A stretch of 5,063 bases of DNA, from contig JAJXZA010000301.1 of NCBI GenBank assembly GCA_021780285.1, positions 1-5,063 on the forward strand, given 5' to 3'. Below, in pieces: positions 1 to 4,555 of this stretch; within the stretch, counting starts at the first letter, position 1; each line of letters starts with the position of its first letter. The position numbers and the translations under genes are program-made. A model generated the notes under the pieces. It worked only from the letters and a program-made list of their open reading frames with translations. It did not search any database and had not been told where the DNA came from. The stretch comes from Planctomycetota bacterium (GTDB lineage: Bacteria > Planctomycetota > Phycisphaerae > WQYP01).

Positions 1-119
1 GTAATAAAACGACCTGATGCCTCACATCTGCGGGTAACCCCTTTCACCGCCTCTGCAAAAATCAGCTTCAGTCAAGCGGTTTAAGACAACGCAACCGGCT
101 CGTTTAGCCCACTTTTGCC

Positions 120-147
120 TTGCATAAGGCCCGCTAAAGCGTACACT
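120..147 (+). promoter_or_regulatory. possible dxs promoter
   Basis: TTGCAT (120-125) and TACACT (142-147) are separated by 16 bp and lie about 110 bp before the dxs ATG. Both boxes match the sigma-70 consensus only partly (3 of 6 and 4 of 6). A transcript from here would have a leader of about 100 nt containing the hairpin GGGCC-GTC-GGCCC (171-183). This is a weak call. Confidence 0.22.
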
Positions 148-257
148 AATAGCGCGGGACTATATTGGCAGGGCCGTCGGCCCGGGAGGCGCTCGACAAT
201 ACATTACGCCATCCAATATCATCGGCAGCGATATTTAGGTTTTTTGAGAACGGATTC

Positions 258-2204
258 ATGACCAAATTACTCGAAACGATTCAATCACCGGCCGACGTTA
301 AACGTCTTTCGCTCGAACAACTTCATGTGCTCGCTCAAGAAATCCGCGAAACCATTATGACCACCGTTGGCTCCAATGGCGGCCACCTGGCGCCCAACCT
401 CGGTACTGTTGAGATAATTTTGGCCCTGCATTATGTTTTTGACCTGCCCAAAGACCGCCTGCTGTGGGATGTCGGCCACCAGTGCTACCCCCATAAACTT
501 GTTACCGGACGCTATAAAAACTTTGCATCACTGCGTAAAGCCGGTGGCGTTTGCGGCTTTCCTGACCCATCGGAAGGCCCCTACGACCTGTTTGCCGTAG
601 GCCATGCCGGCACCGCCATCAGCACCGCCGTCGGTATGGCGCGGGCGGATAGCCTCCTTAACCGCGATACGCGAATTGTCGCCCTCATCGGGGACGCTTC
701 TATTGTCAACGGGCTGGCCTTTGAAGGCCTTAACAACGCCGGCACGCTTAAGCGGCAAATGCTGGTGATTCTCAATGATAACGCCATGAGCATCAGCGAG
801 CCGCAGGGTGCTTTTGCCGGCTATCTTGAACACTTACGCGTAACGCACACCTACGATGAAGTTAAAAAGCGCGTGCAGGAATTGCTCGATCATATTCCCT
901 ACGGCCAGCGAATTTCGGATGTTGGCTCGCACATTAAACAGGGCATTAAAAATACGATTGCCCCCGGCCACATTTTTGAGGACTTGGGCCTCAAGTACTT
1001 CGGTCCCGCCGACGGCCACGACCTGCCCCACCTTATTGAAAAGCTTAATGAACTCAAGCACCTTAATGCCCCTGCAGTGCTGCATATTAAAACCATCAAG
1101 GGCAAAGGCTACGAATGGGCCTGCGAAGACCCCACCACGTTTCACAGCCCCAAACCCTTCAGGGTTGAAGGCTGCCGCGTGGTTATCAATCAGGGCAGCG
1201 GCCGTTCGTGGACCAGCGCCTTTGCCGACGCCATGGTGAATCTTGCCAAAGCCAACGATAAAGTGGTTGGAATCACCGCCGCCATGCCCGATGGCACCGG
1301 TATGATCAAGCTGAAGCCGGCGTTTCCAACGCGTTACTTCGACACGGGCATCTGCGAAAGTCACGCCACGGCAATGGCCGCCGGCATGACCAAAGGCGGT
1401 CTGCGTCCCGTTGTGGCTATTTACAGCACATTTTTGCAGCGGGCGTTTGACCAGATATTTCAGGAAGTGTGCCTGCAGGGCCTGCCGGTAACGTTTTGCG
1501 TGGACCGCGCCGGCCTGGTAGGCGATGACGGCGCGGTGCATCATGGCTTCTGCGATTTGGCTTTTCTTAAGAGCCAGCCCGGCATGGTGCTGATGGCGCC
1601 ATCCGATGAGCGCGACCTTGTGGCAAGCCTCAACTTTGCCACTACGCTTGATCACCCCAATGAAATTCGCTACCCGCGTGACAACTGCCCGCCGCAGCCG
1701 CTGGGGCCGGATGTTCCGTGGGTTATTACCCGCGAGGGAGGAAAATCGCGCACACTCAAAGGCGGCGACGATGCCACCATCATTGCGTATGGCTCGATGG
1801 CGTGGCAGGCCATGCAGGCCGCCCAACTGCTTGAAAATGAGGGCTTAAGCGTGGGCGTCATTGATGCCCGTTTCTGCAAGCCGCTTGACAGCGAAATGCT
1901 GGAAGCCGTCTTTGCGGCCGGCAAGCCGATTATTACCGTCGAAGACCATTCCATTATCAATGGTTTTGGAACGGCTGTTATTGAGTTTGCCCAGCAGCGC
2001 CGCCTCGATGCCCGCCTGGTAACACGCCTGGGCATACCCGACCGCTTTATTCGACATTCCAACCGCAGCGAGCAGCTTAAAGAAATCGGCATAGACCCCA
2101 CCGGCATAGCCGCCAGCGTACGCGCCGCCATCGCCGAGCAGGCCATACCCCACGAACCAGCCCCGGCAACCCAAGCGGGCCGGGTATCGGTAAGACTGCG
2201 GTAA
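258..2204 (+). CDS. dxs: 1-deoxy-D-xylulose-5-phosphate synthase
   Basis: Cytosolic thiamine-diphosphate enzyme that condenses pyruvate with D-glyceraldehyde 3-phosphate, releasing CO2, to give 1-deoxy-D-xylulose 5-phosphate. This feeds the MEP isoprenoid pathway and, in many bacteria, thiamine and pyridoxal phosphate synthesis. The 648 residues fit the family (about 620-650). Visible in order: GGHLA (41-45, H43), WDVGHQCYPHK (70-80), the cofactor motif GDAS...NDN (145-148 and 173-175), YFGPADGHD (247-255), FHSP (H296), FDTGICESHA with catalytic E367, YSTFLQR (389-395), DRAGLVG (416-422), GAVHHG (H428), RYPR (R471), and the C-terminal transketolase domain ending with GIPDRFIRH (592-600). The usual GDG is GDA here. 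I chose ATG 258 because the family N-terminus begins there; an in-frame TTG at 165 would add 31 residues that do not look like the family. The Shine-Dalgarno is weak (GAG at 246-248). Family identity is near certain. Confidence 0.97.
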   Translation: MTKLLETIQSPADVKRLSLEQLHVLAQEIRETIMTTVGSNGGHLAPNLGTVEIILALHYVFDLPKDRLLWDVGHQCYPHKLVTGRYKNFASLRKAGGVCGFPDPSEGPYDLFAVGHAGTAISTAVGMARADSLLNRDTRIVALIGDASIVNGLAFEGLNNAGTLKRQMLVILNDNAMSISEPQGAFAGYLEHLRVTHTYDEVKKRVQELLDHIPYGQRISDVGSHIKQGIKNTIAPGHIFEDLGLKYFGPADGHDLPHLIEKLNELKHLNAPAVLHIKTIKGKGYEWACEDPTTFHSPKPFRVEGCRVVINQGSGRSWTSAFADAMVNLAKANDKVVGITAAMPDGTGMIKLKPAFPTRYFDTGICESHATAMAAGMTKGGLRPVVAIYSTFLQRAFDQIFQEVCLQGLPVTFCVDRAGLVGDDGAVHHGFCDLAFLKSQPGMVLMAPSDERDLVASLNFATTLDHPNEIRYPRDNCPPQPLGPDVPWVITREGGKSRTLKGGDDATIIAYGSMAWQAMQAAQLLENEGLSVGVIDARFCKPLDSEMLEAVFAAGKPIITVEDHSIINGFGTAVIEFAQQRRLDARLVTRLGIPDRFIRHSNRSEQLKEIGIDPTGIAASVRAAIAEQAIPHEPAPATQAGRVSVRLR

Positions 2205-2238
2205 ATAGGGACGAAATGGGCGGCACCGCAGGAGGACT

Positions 2239-2277
2239 TTCGCCTTGGCGAATTACAGACGTTTCGTCTTTGTGTTT
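2239..2277 (+). terminator. probable dxs transcription terminator
   Basis: Two adjacent hairpins follow the dxs stop by 35-65 nt. The first is TTCGCC-TT-GGCGAA (2239-2252). The second is AGACG-TTT-CGTCT (2257-2269), followed by the T-rich run TTGTGTTT (2270-2277). The second stem is only 5 bp and the T run is interrupted by G, so termination may be incomplete. Confidence 0.45.
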
Positions 2278-2298
2278 CGGGGATGCAGTCACTATACT
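2270..2298 (+). promoter_or_regulatory. possible promoter upstream of the NYN gene
   Basis: TTGTGT (2270-2275) and TATACT (2293-2298) are exactly 17 bp apart. The -10 box matches 5 of 6 consensus positions and the -35 box 3 of 6. The expected start near 2305 would give a transcript of about 215 nt up to the hairpin at 2479-2513, or a long leader for the NYN gene. The overlap with the T tract of the preceding terminator is an argument against it. Confidence 0.3.
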
Positions 2299-2353
2299 CT
2301 TGGAGTGCGGCTTGACTTACAGCCGATTTAGAGTTTGAGAGTAACCGATTCGC

Positions 2354-2382
2354 ACAATGGAGCTTGAGCTAACCGGTATAAT
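2354..2382 (+). promoter_or_regulatory. promoter with perfect TATAAT -10 box
   Basis: A perfect TATAAT lies at 2377-2382. The hexamer 17 bp upstream (2354-2359, ACAATG) is a poor -35, and TTGAGC at 2364-2369 is too close to serve, so an activator may be needed. The predicted start is near 2389-2390, immediately before the foldable segment 2391-2470. Confidence 0.4.
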
Positions 2383-2388
2383 GAGTAA

Positions 2389-2521
2389 TTACACGTGGTT
2401 GGCGCGGCGGTAGTTTCCAAGGAATTGGTCCACGCTTGTGCCAAGTGGTAGAACCCTTGGTACGGCGTGTGTATATTTGCGGGACTGGGGCCTCTTGAGG
2501 CTGCCAGTCCCGCTTCTTTTT
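2389..2521 (+). ncRNA. candidate structured RNA: sRNA or NYN mRNA leader
   Basis: From the TATAAT-predicted start to the T tract is about 130 nt. Read as RNA it can fold as a closing stem ACACG (2391-2395) with CGTGT (2466-2470), then CCAAGG (2417-2422) with CCTTGG (2455-2460), then TTGG (2425-2428) plus CAC (2431-2433) with GTG-CCAA (2438-2444) around a GCTT loop, followed by the terminator hairpin. An alternative pairing, TTGGCGC (2399-2405) with GTGCCAA (2438-2444), competes with the inner hairpin. No known family is recognised: it lacks the SRP RNA core and I could not match it to 6S RNA, tmRNA or tRNA. Whether it is a separate small RNA or the leader of the NYN mRNA cannot be told from sequence alone. 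Confidence 0.35.
2479..2521 (+). terminator. strong intrinsic terminator or attenuator before the NYN gene
   Basis: GCGGGACTGG (2479-2488) pairs perfectly with CCAGTCCCGC (2504-2513). Inside it GCCT (2490-2493) pairs with AGGC (2498-2501). The tract TTCTTTTT (2514-2521) follows at once, the classic form of a Rho-independent terminator. The T tract abuts the GGAGG Shine-Dalgarno (2522-2526) of the NYN gene, so there is no space for a separate promoter downstream. Confidence 0.75.
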
Positions 2522-2526
2522 GGAGG
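2522..2526 (+). promoter_or_regulatory. Shine-Dalgarno that decides the NYN start
   Basis: GGAGG at 2522-2526 lies 8 nt before the TTG at 2535. It overlaps the earlier in-frame TTG at 2520, which therefore has no ribosome-binding site of its own. The start at 2535 also brings the NYN motif FFDGKN close to the N-terminus, as is usual in the family. Confidence 0.7.
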
Positions 2527-2534
2527 CCAGGACC

Positions 2535-3389
2535 TTGCGCGTAGCACTCTTTTTCGACGGAAAAAACTATTGGTCGGGCTGGCGCTGCCGAGCCAGTGGA
2601 ACATCGGTGGACCTTGCCAAGCTTTCCAAATGGGTAGTAGCCAAAGCCGGGGGTTCGCGCTTTGTAGGCTCATTTTATTACACCGGCATCGAAACAGGTG
2701 AGGCGGCCGAGACCGAGCAGCAAAAAAATCTTGCACGCTTTTTAGCCACCGTGGAGCTTCTTCCGGGATTCTTCGTACGCCGGTTTGAGCGAGTTGCCAG
2801 GCGAATCCGTTGCCGGCAATGCAGTTGCGAAACGTCTTTTACCCAAGAAAAGGAGGTTGACACCTCTATGGTCGCGGACATGCTTCGGATGGCAGCTGTG
2901 GACGCATTCGACGTTTTGGTGTTGGTATCCGGCGACGCCGATCTGACGCCAGCCGTAGAGGGCGTTCAGAGCCTTGGAAAGCAAGTTTTTGTGGCAAGTT
3001 GGGCCGGAGAGGGTTTATCAAAGCGAATACGGCGGGCCGCTTTCGATCATATTAACTTGATCGAGGGGATCACCGATTTTGCTGCTTTAAATCAGTCTGC
3101 GCCCTCGCCGCTCCAGGCTGGGGGCGACGCGCGGGGTGTAAATTTGTCGGGGGAAGATGCCTTCCTGGCCGCCCTCCGAGAGGCTGAATTGCATTTTTCG
3201 CCATCCGGTTATGTCGGGATGCATCATTTCATAAACGCTTGGAAATCCCCCCACCTGGTGTCGAACCTGCAGGTTCGACACCGCATACTTGAATCGCTTA
3301 TTTGTTCCGGCCGTGTGGAAAAATATATAGTTGACGGCGAAAAACAGGCGATTCGGGTGGCGGCGCCCCCGCAGCATACAACGGGATAA
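2535..3389 (+). CDS. NYN-domain (PIN-like) protein with C-terminal winged helix-like domain
   Basis: A 284-residue protein whose first 180 residues are a typical NYN/LabA-like (DUF88) domain of the PIN nuclease fold. Visible motifs: VALFFDGKN (3-11, D8 and N11), KEVDTSMVAD (106-115, D109 and D115), and VLVSGDADLTPAV (129-141, D134 and D136). These acidic residues form the metal site in the family, so RNase activity is plausible but not shown. A cysteine cluster, CxxCxC (C93, C96, C98), sits just before KEVDT and may bind a metal. After a linker rich in S, P, A and G (about 185-207), residues 209-276 (FLAALREAEL, SGYVGMHHFINAW, RHRILESLI, VEKYIVDGEKQAIRV) look like a winged helix that could bind nucleic acid. 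TTG start chosen from the Shine-Dalgarno. The hairpin just upstream suggests regulated read-through. The substrate is unknown. Confidence 0.88.
   Translation: MRVALFFDGKNYWSGWRCRASGTSVDLAKLSKWVVAKAGGSRFVGSFYYTGIETGEAAETEQQKNLARFLATVELLPGFFVRRFERVARRIRCRQCSCETSFTQEKEVDTSMVADMLRMAAVDAFDVLVLVSGDADLTPAVEGVQSLGKQVFVASWAGEGLSKRIRRAAFDHINLIEGITDFAALNQSAPSPLQAGGDARGVNLSGEDAFLAALREAELHFSPSGYVGMHHFINAWKSPHLVSNLQVRHRILESLICSGRVEKYIVDGEKQAIRVAAPPQHTTG
3257..3282. repeat. perfect 26-bp palindrome inside the NYN coding sequence
   Basis: The half-site GGTGTCGAACCTG (3257-3269) is followed directly by its exact reverse complement (3270-3282), with no spacer and a central CTGCAG. It covers codons 241-250 of the NYN gene (LVSNLQVRHR). 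Because of its frame, both strands read VSNLQVRH here. The encoded residues fit the winged-helix region, so the reading frame is not disturbed. Confidence 0.9.
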
Positions 3390-3480
3390 TTCTGTCATGA
3401 ATGTTATGAACTTTTTGGGCAGTCACCGATTTTAAAACGACGCAGCGTTACCGAGAGAACAAAGCGTGCCGCATCTTCAC

Positions 3481-3501
3481 CAGCCCGGGCAAGGGCTGTT
3501 T
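3481..3501 (+). terminator. possible terminator downstream of the NYN gene
   Basis: CAGCCC (3481-3486) pairs with GGGCTG (3493-3498) around a six-base loop, followed by only TTT (3499-3501). The stem is GC-rich but the T tract is short, and it lies 90 bp after the NYN stop. The mobile element inserted a few bases further on. Confidence 0.3.
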
Positions 3502-3503
3502 CA

Positions 3504-3511
3504 GGGACTGA
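3504..3511 (+). repeat. left copy of 8-bp target site duplication
   Basis: GGGACTGA lies immediately left of the element and is repeated identically at 3709-3716. Removing the element and one copy gives a continuous pre-insertion sequence. Confidence 0.85.
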
Positions 3512-3533
3512 GGGCGTGGCAATTTTTCCGGGC
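3512..3533 (+). repeat. left terminal inverted repeat of the MITE
   Basis: This 22-bp end is the exact reverse complement of 3687-3708. The match stops at both sides: base 3511 does not pair with 3709, nor 3534 with 3686. Confidence 0.88.
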
Positions 3534-3538
3534 GGCCC

Positions 3539-3680
3539 GGGATCATGCCGATTTTATTGGCATTCCCAGTCGCTTTTGCCGGGTACAAGGCGCTGGCTGC
3601 CTGCCTTGTTCTGAAGCGGAACGCAGAATCCTACACTCGGGCCGATGCAGACAAGATGTCTGCGTTACCGGCGCAGCCGG
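3539..3680. repeat. series of palindromic hairpins inside the MITE
   Basis: Five hairpins follow one another. GGGA plus ATGCCGA pairs with TTGGCAT-TCCC (3539-3567, one G-T pair). ACAAGGC pairs with GCCTTGT (3585-3591 with 3603-3609). TTCT plus GCG pairs with CGC-AGAA (3609-3628). GCAGACA-AGA-TGTCTGC occupies 3647-3663 and can be extended by AT. CCGGC-GCA-GCCGG occupies 3668-3680. With the terminal repeats paired, one strand could fold into a multi-armed structure. Confidence 0.7.
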
Positions 3681-3686
3681 CTGACT

Positions 3687-3708
3687 GCCCGGAAAAATTG
3701 CCACGCCC
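3687..3708 (-). repeat. right terminal inverted repeat of the MITE
   Basis: This is the exact reverse complement of the left end at 3512-3533. Its outer end, GCCACGCCC, runs directly into the target duplication. Confidence 0.88.
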
Positions 3709-3716
3709 GGGACTGA
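3709..3716 (+). repeat. right copy of 8-bp target site duplication
   Basis: GGGACTGA lies immediately right of the element and is identical, in direct orientation, to the left copy. Confidence 0.85.
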
Positions 3717-3768
3717 CCGCACTCCCCGGTGCACATTGTCCCGCCGCCAGATGGGCGATAAACTCTTT

Positions 3769-3773
3769 AAGGG
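3769..3773 (+). promoter_or_regulatory. Shine-Dalgarno of the zinc-ribbon membrane protein gene
   Basis: AAGGG at 3769-3773 lies 9 nt before the ATG at 3783 and supports that start. Confidence 0.55.
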
Positions 3774-3782
3774 TGATTTATC

Positions 3783-4367
3783 ATGGCTCAGAGGTGTTCC
3801 ATCTGCGGATGTCTGATGCCGGACCCGGCCAACGCGACCGAAGCACCAGACCCGCTGGTTTGTGAAATTTGTGCAAGTTTGAATACCGGGGCTGCCCGCG
3901 GCAGCCAGAGCCGAGGCCCCCAACAAAAAGCCGTCCAGCGCCACCATCGCCAAGTCCCCCTCAGAGATATGCTACCCCTACCGCCAGGCCCAAAGGTCTG
4001 GGCCGAGGCTCTCCGACACGGACTGGCACAAACCGGTGCCCTGCTTCTGGGCCGGCCCAAGAGTCTCGCCGACCGCATCGGCCGAGCGATCGCCATTGGC
4101 GTTTCAATCGGCGTGGGATTGCTTGTTCTTCTGGGCGTATCGCTCCTGATGCTCTTAGGTGATTCTCCGCCAACGTCCGGCACGCAGTTAAGGGCGCTGG
4201 CGCTCGTTCTGCTGTTTGCCGCGGGCGTATATTTTTTTATTCGAAGCATGCTATGGTCACTCACCAGCATTCCCTCAACCAAAAACCGGGGCTGGCGACT
4301 TGCAAAGCTCGCTTTATTTCTCGTGCTCGCCGCATGGTTATATTTCATTGTGTCGGCCTTATGGTAA
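3783..4367 (+). CDS. small zinc-ribbon-like protein with three membrane helices
   Basis: A 194-residue protein I do not recognise as a named family. The N-terminus has two cysteine pairs, CSIC (C5, C8) and CEIC (C27, C30), spaced as in a zinc ribbon or rubredoxin-like knuckle. A polar linker with many Q, R, H and P residues (about 35-75) follows, and then three hydrophobic stretches likely to cross the membrane: about 101-126, 136-155 and 172-192. An N-terminal zinc ribbon on a small membrane protein is common among poorly characterised bacterial proteins; the role is unknown. The ATG is supported by AAGGG upstream, and CxxC begins at residue 5, as expected of a true N-terminus. The gene begins 75 bp after the MITE, so the element may affect its expression. 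The frame is clean, so the gene looks intact. Confidence 0.75.
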   Translation: MAQRCSICGCLMPDPANATEAPDPLVCEICASLNTGAARGSQSRGPQQKAVQRHHRQVPLRDMLPLPPGPKVWAEALRHGLAQTGALLLGRPKSLADRIGRAIAIGVSIGVGLLVLLGVSLLMLLGDSPPTSGTQLRALALVLLFAAGVYFFIRSMLWSLTSIPSTKNRGWRLAKLALFLVLAAWLYFIVSALW

Positions 4368-4419
4368 CATCGCGCAAGCCCATAAACCACCGGCTGGCCC
4401 GTCGGATGAAGACATTTTC

Positions 4420-4459
4420 GCTAACCCAACGCTAACAAAAAATTAACCGAATCCCAACC
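4420..4459 (+). promoter_or_regulatory. Pho box-like array: four repeats at 11-bp spacing
   Basis: CTAAC (4421-4425), CTAAC (4432-4436), TTAAC (4443-4447) and CCAAC (4454-4458) begin exactly 11 bp apart. Direct repeats at 11-bp spacing are the hallmark of sites for OmpR-type response regulators of the PhoB/PhoP/SphR group; the TTAAC core is closer to the Bacillus PhoP and cyanobacterial SphR sites than to the E. coli TGTCA core. The array ends 9-10 bp before a candidate -10 box and precedes a phosphate-type transporter gene. The site itself is inferred from pattern only. Confidence 0.6.
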
Positions 4460-4468
4460 TGTATTCCT

Positions 4469-4474
4469 TATGGT
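4469..4474 (+). promoter_or_regulatory. candidate -10 box of the transporter promoter
   Basis: TATGGT matches TATAAT at 4 of 6 positions and lies 10 bp after the last 11-bp repeat. In activated Pho promoters the box replaces the -35 element at about this distance. The start would be near 4481, giving a leader of about 75 nt. Confidence 0.35.
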
Positions 4475-4496
4475 ATTTAGCGGCTTCGCTGACAAG

Positions 4497-4526
4497 GCGC
4501 ATCGGTCTATCGGCAGAACAATGCGC
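4497..4526 (+). other. hairpin in the transporter mRNA leader
   Basis: GCGCAT (4497-4502) pairs perfectly with ATGCGC (4521-4526) around an 18-base loop, 30 nt before the start codon. It is not followed by a T tract long enough for a terminator at once, although five T residues occur at 4536-4540. It may be an mRNA-stabilising or regulatory stem, or chance. Confidence 0.3.
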
Positions 4527-4541
4527 AGCACAGCATTTTTT

Positions 4542-4547
4542 AAGGAG
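4542..4547 (+). promoter_or_regulatory. Shine-Dalgarno of the transporter gene
   Basis: AAGGAG at 4542-4547 lies 8 nt before ATG 4556. The in-frame ATG at 4550 is only 2 nt away, too close to be used, so 4556 is the likely start. Confidence 0.7.
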
Positions 4548-4555
4548 TAATGTTC

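Larger units (their letters stand above)
2205..2534. other. intergenic region between dxs and the NYN gene
   Basis: These 330 bases contain no convincing protein gene. They hold the probable dxs terminator, two possible promoters, the hairpin CGGCT-AGCCG (2308-2312 with 2321-2325), a TAACCG repeated at 2342 and 2370, the candidate structured RNA, and the strong hairpin at 2479-2513. Both strands were read; other open frames here look like chance. Confidence 0.7.
3512..3708. mobile_element. MITE-like non-autonomous element, 197 bp
   Basis: The ends are perfect 22-bp terminal inverted repeats at 3512-3533 and 3687-3708, beginning GGGCGTGGC and ending inward with TTCCGGGC. Each end directly abuts the same 8-bp sequence GGGACTGA (3504-3511 and 3709-3716), and the inverted repeat stops exactly at that duplication. 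This is the signature of transposition with an 8-bp target duplication. There is no transposase inside, so the element would need one supplied in trans. Eight-bp duplications are known in several insertion sequence families (for example ISL3, IS66, IS256, IS1595); I cannot assign it. The interior is a chain of hairpins. Perfect ends and duplication suggest a fairly recent insertion. Confidence 0.85.
3390..3782. other. intergenic region holding a MITE
   Basis: These 393 bases have no protein gene I can support. They contain a weak hairpin (3481-3498), the MITE-like element with its duplicated target (3504-3716), a short flank with GCAC...GTGC (3719-3732), and the Shine-Dalgarno of the next gene. 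Open frames crossing the element are composed of its palindromes and do not look like proteins. Confidence 0.7.

Noticed and set aside
1..84. Possible tail of an upstream gene, open in frame 1 to TAA at 82-84
   Set aside because: Only 27 codons are visible and they match nothing I recognise; it could be chance.
165..257. N-terminal extension of DXS from the TTG at 165
   Set aside because: The 31 added residues do not resemble the family, the TTG has no good ribosome-binding site, and ATG 258 gives the expected N-terminus.
834..1826. Long open frame of 330 codons on the minus strand inside dxs
   Set aside because: It is a shadow of the dxs codon pattern, with no recognisable domain and no ribosome-binding site evidence.
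2389..2521. SRP RNA, 6S RNA, tmRNA or tRNA
   Set aside because: None of the conserved cores of these RNAs could be found in the segment; it stays an unassigned candidate.
3393..3408. Pho box of E. coli type just after the NYN gene (TGTCAT...GTTATG)
   Set aside because: The two half-sites are not at 11-bp spacing and no promoter follows.
3736..3764. Promoter TTGTCC-17-TAAACT before the zinc-ribbon gene
   Set aside because: The spacing is ideal, but the start would fall near 3771, inside the Shine-Dalgarno, so a functional mRNA is doubtful.
3545..3865. Open frame of 106 codons starting inside the MITE
   Set aside because: It is made of the element's palindromes and then runs out of frame across the zinc-ribbon gene.
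3788..4390. Open frame of 200 codons on the minus strand opposite the zinc-ribbon gene
   Set aside because: Low-complexity, Arg/Ser/Pro-rich translation without domain features; the + strand gene has CxxC pairs, membrane helices and a Shine-Dalgarno.
4390..4405. Terminator after the zinc-ribbon gene (CCGGC with GTCGG)
   Set aside because: The stem is 5 bp with a wobble pair and no T tract follows directly.
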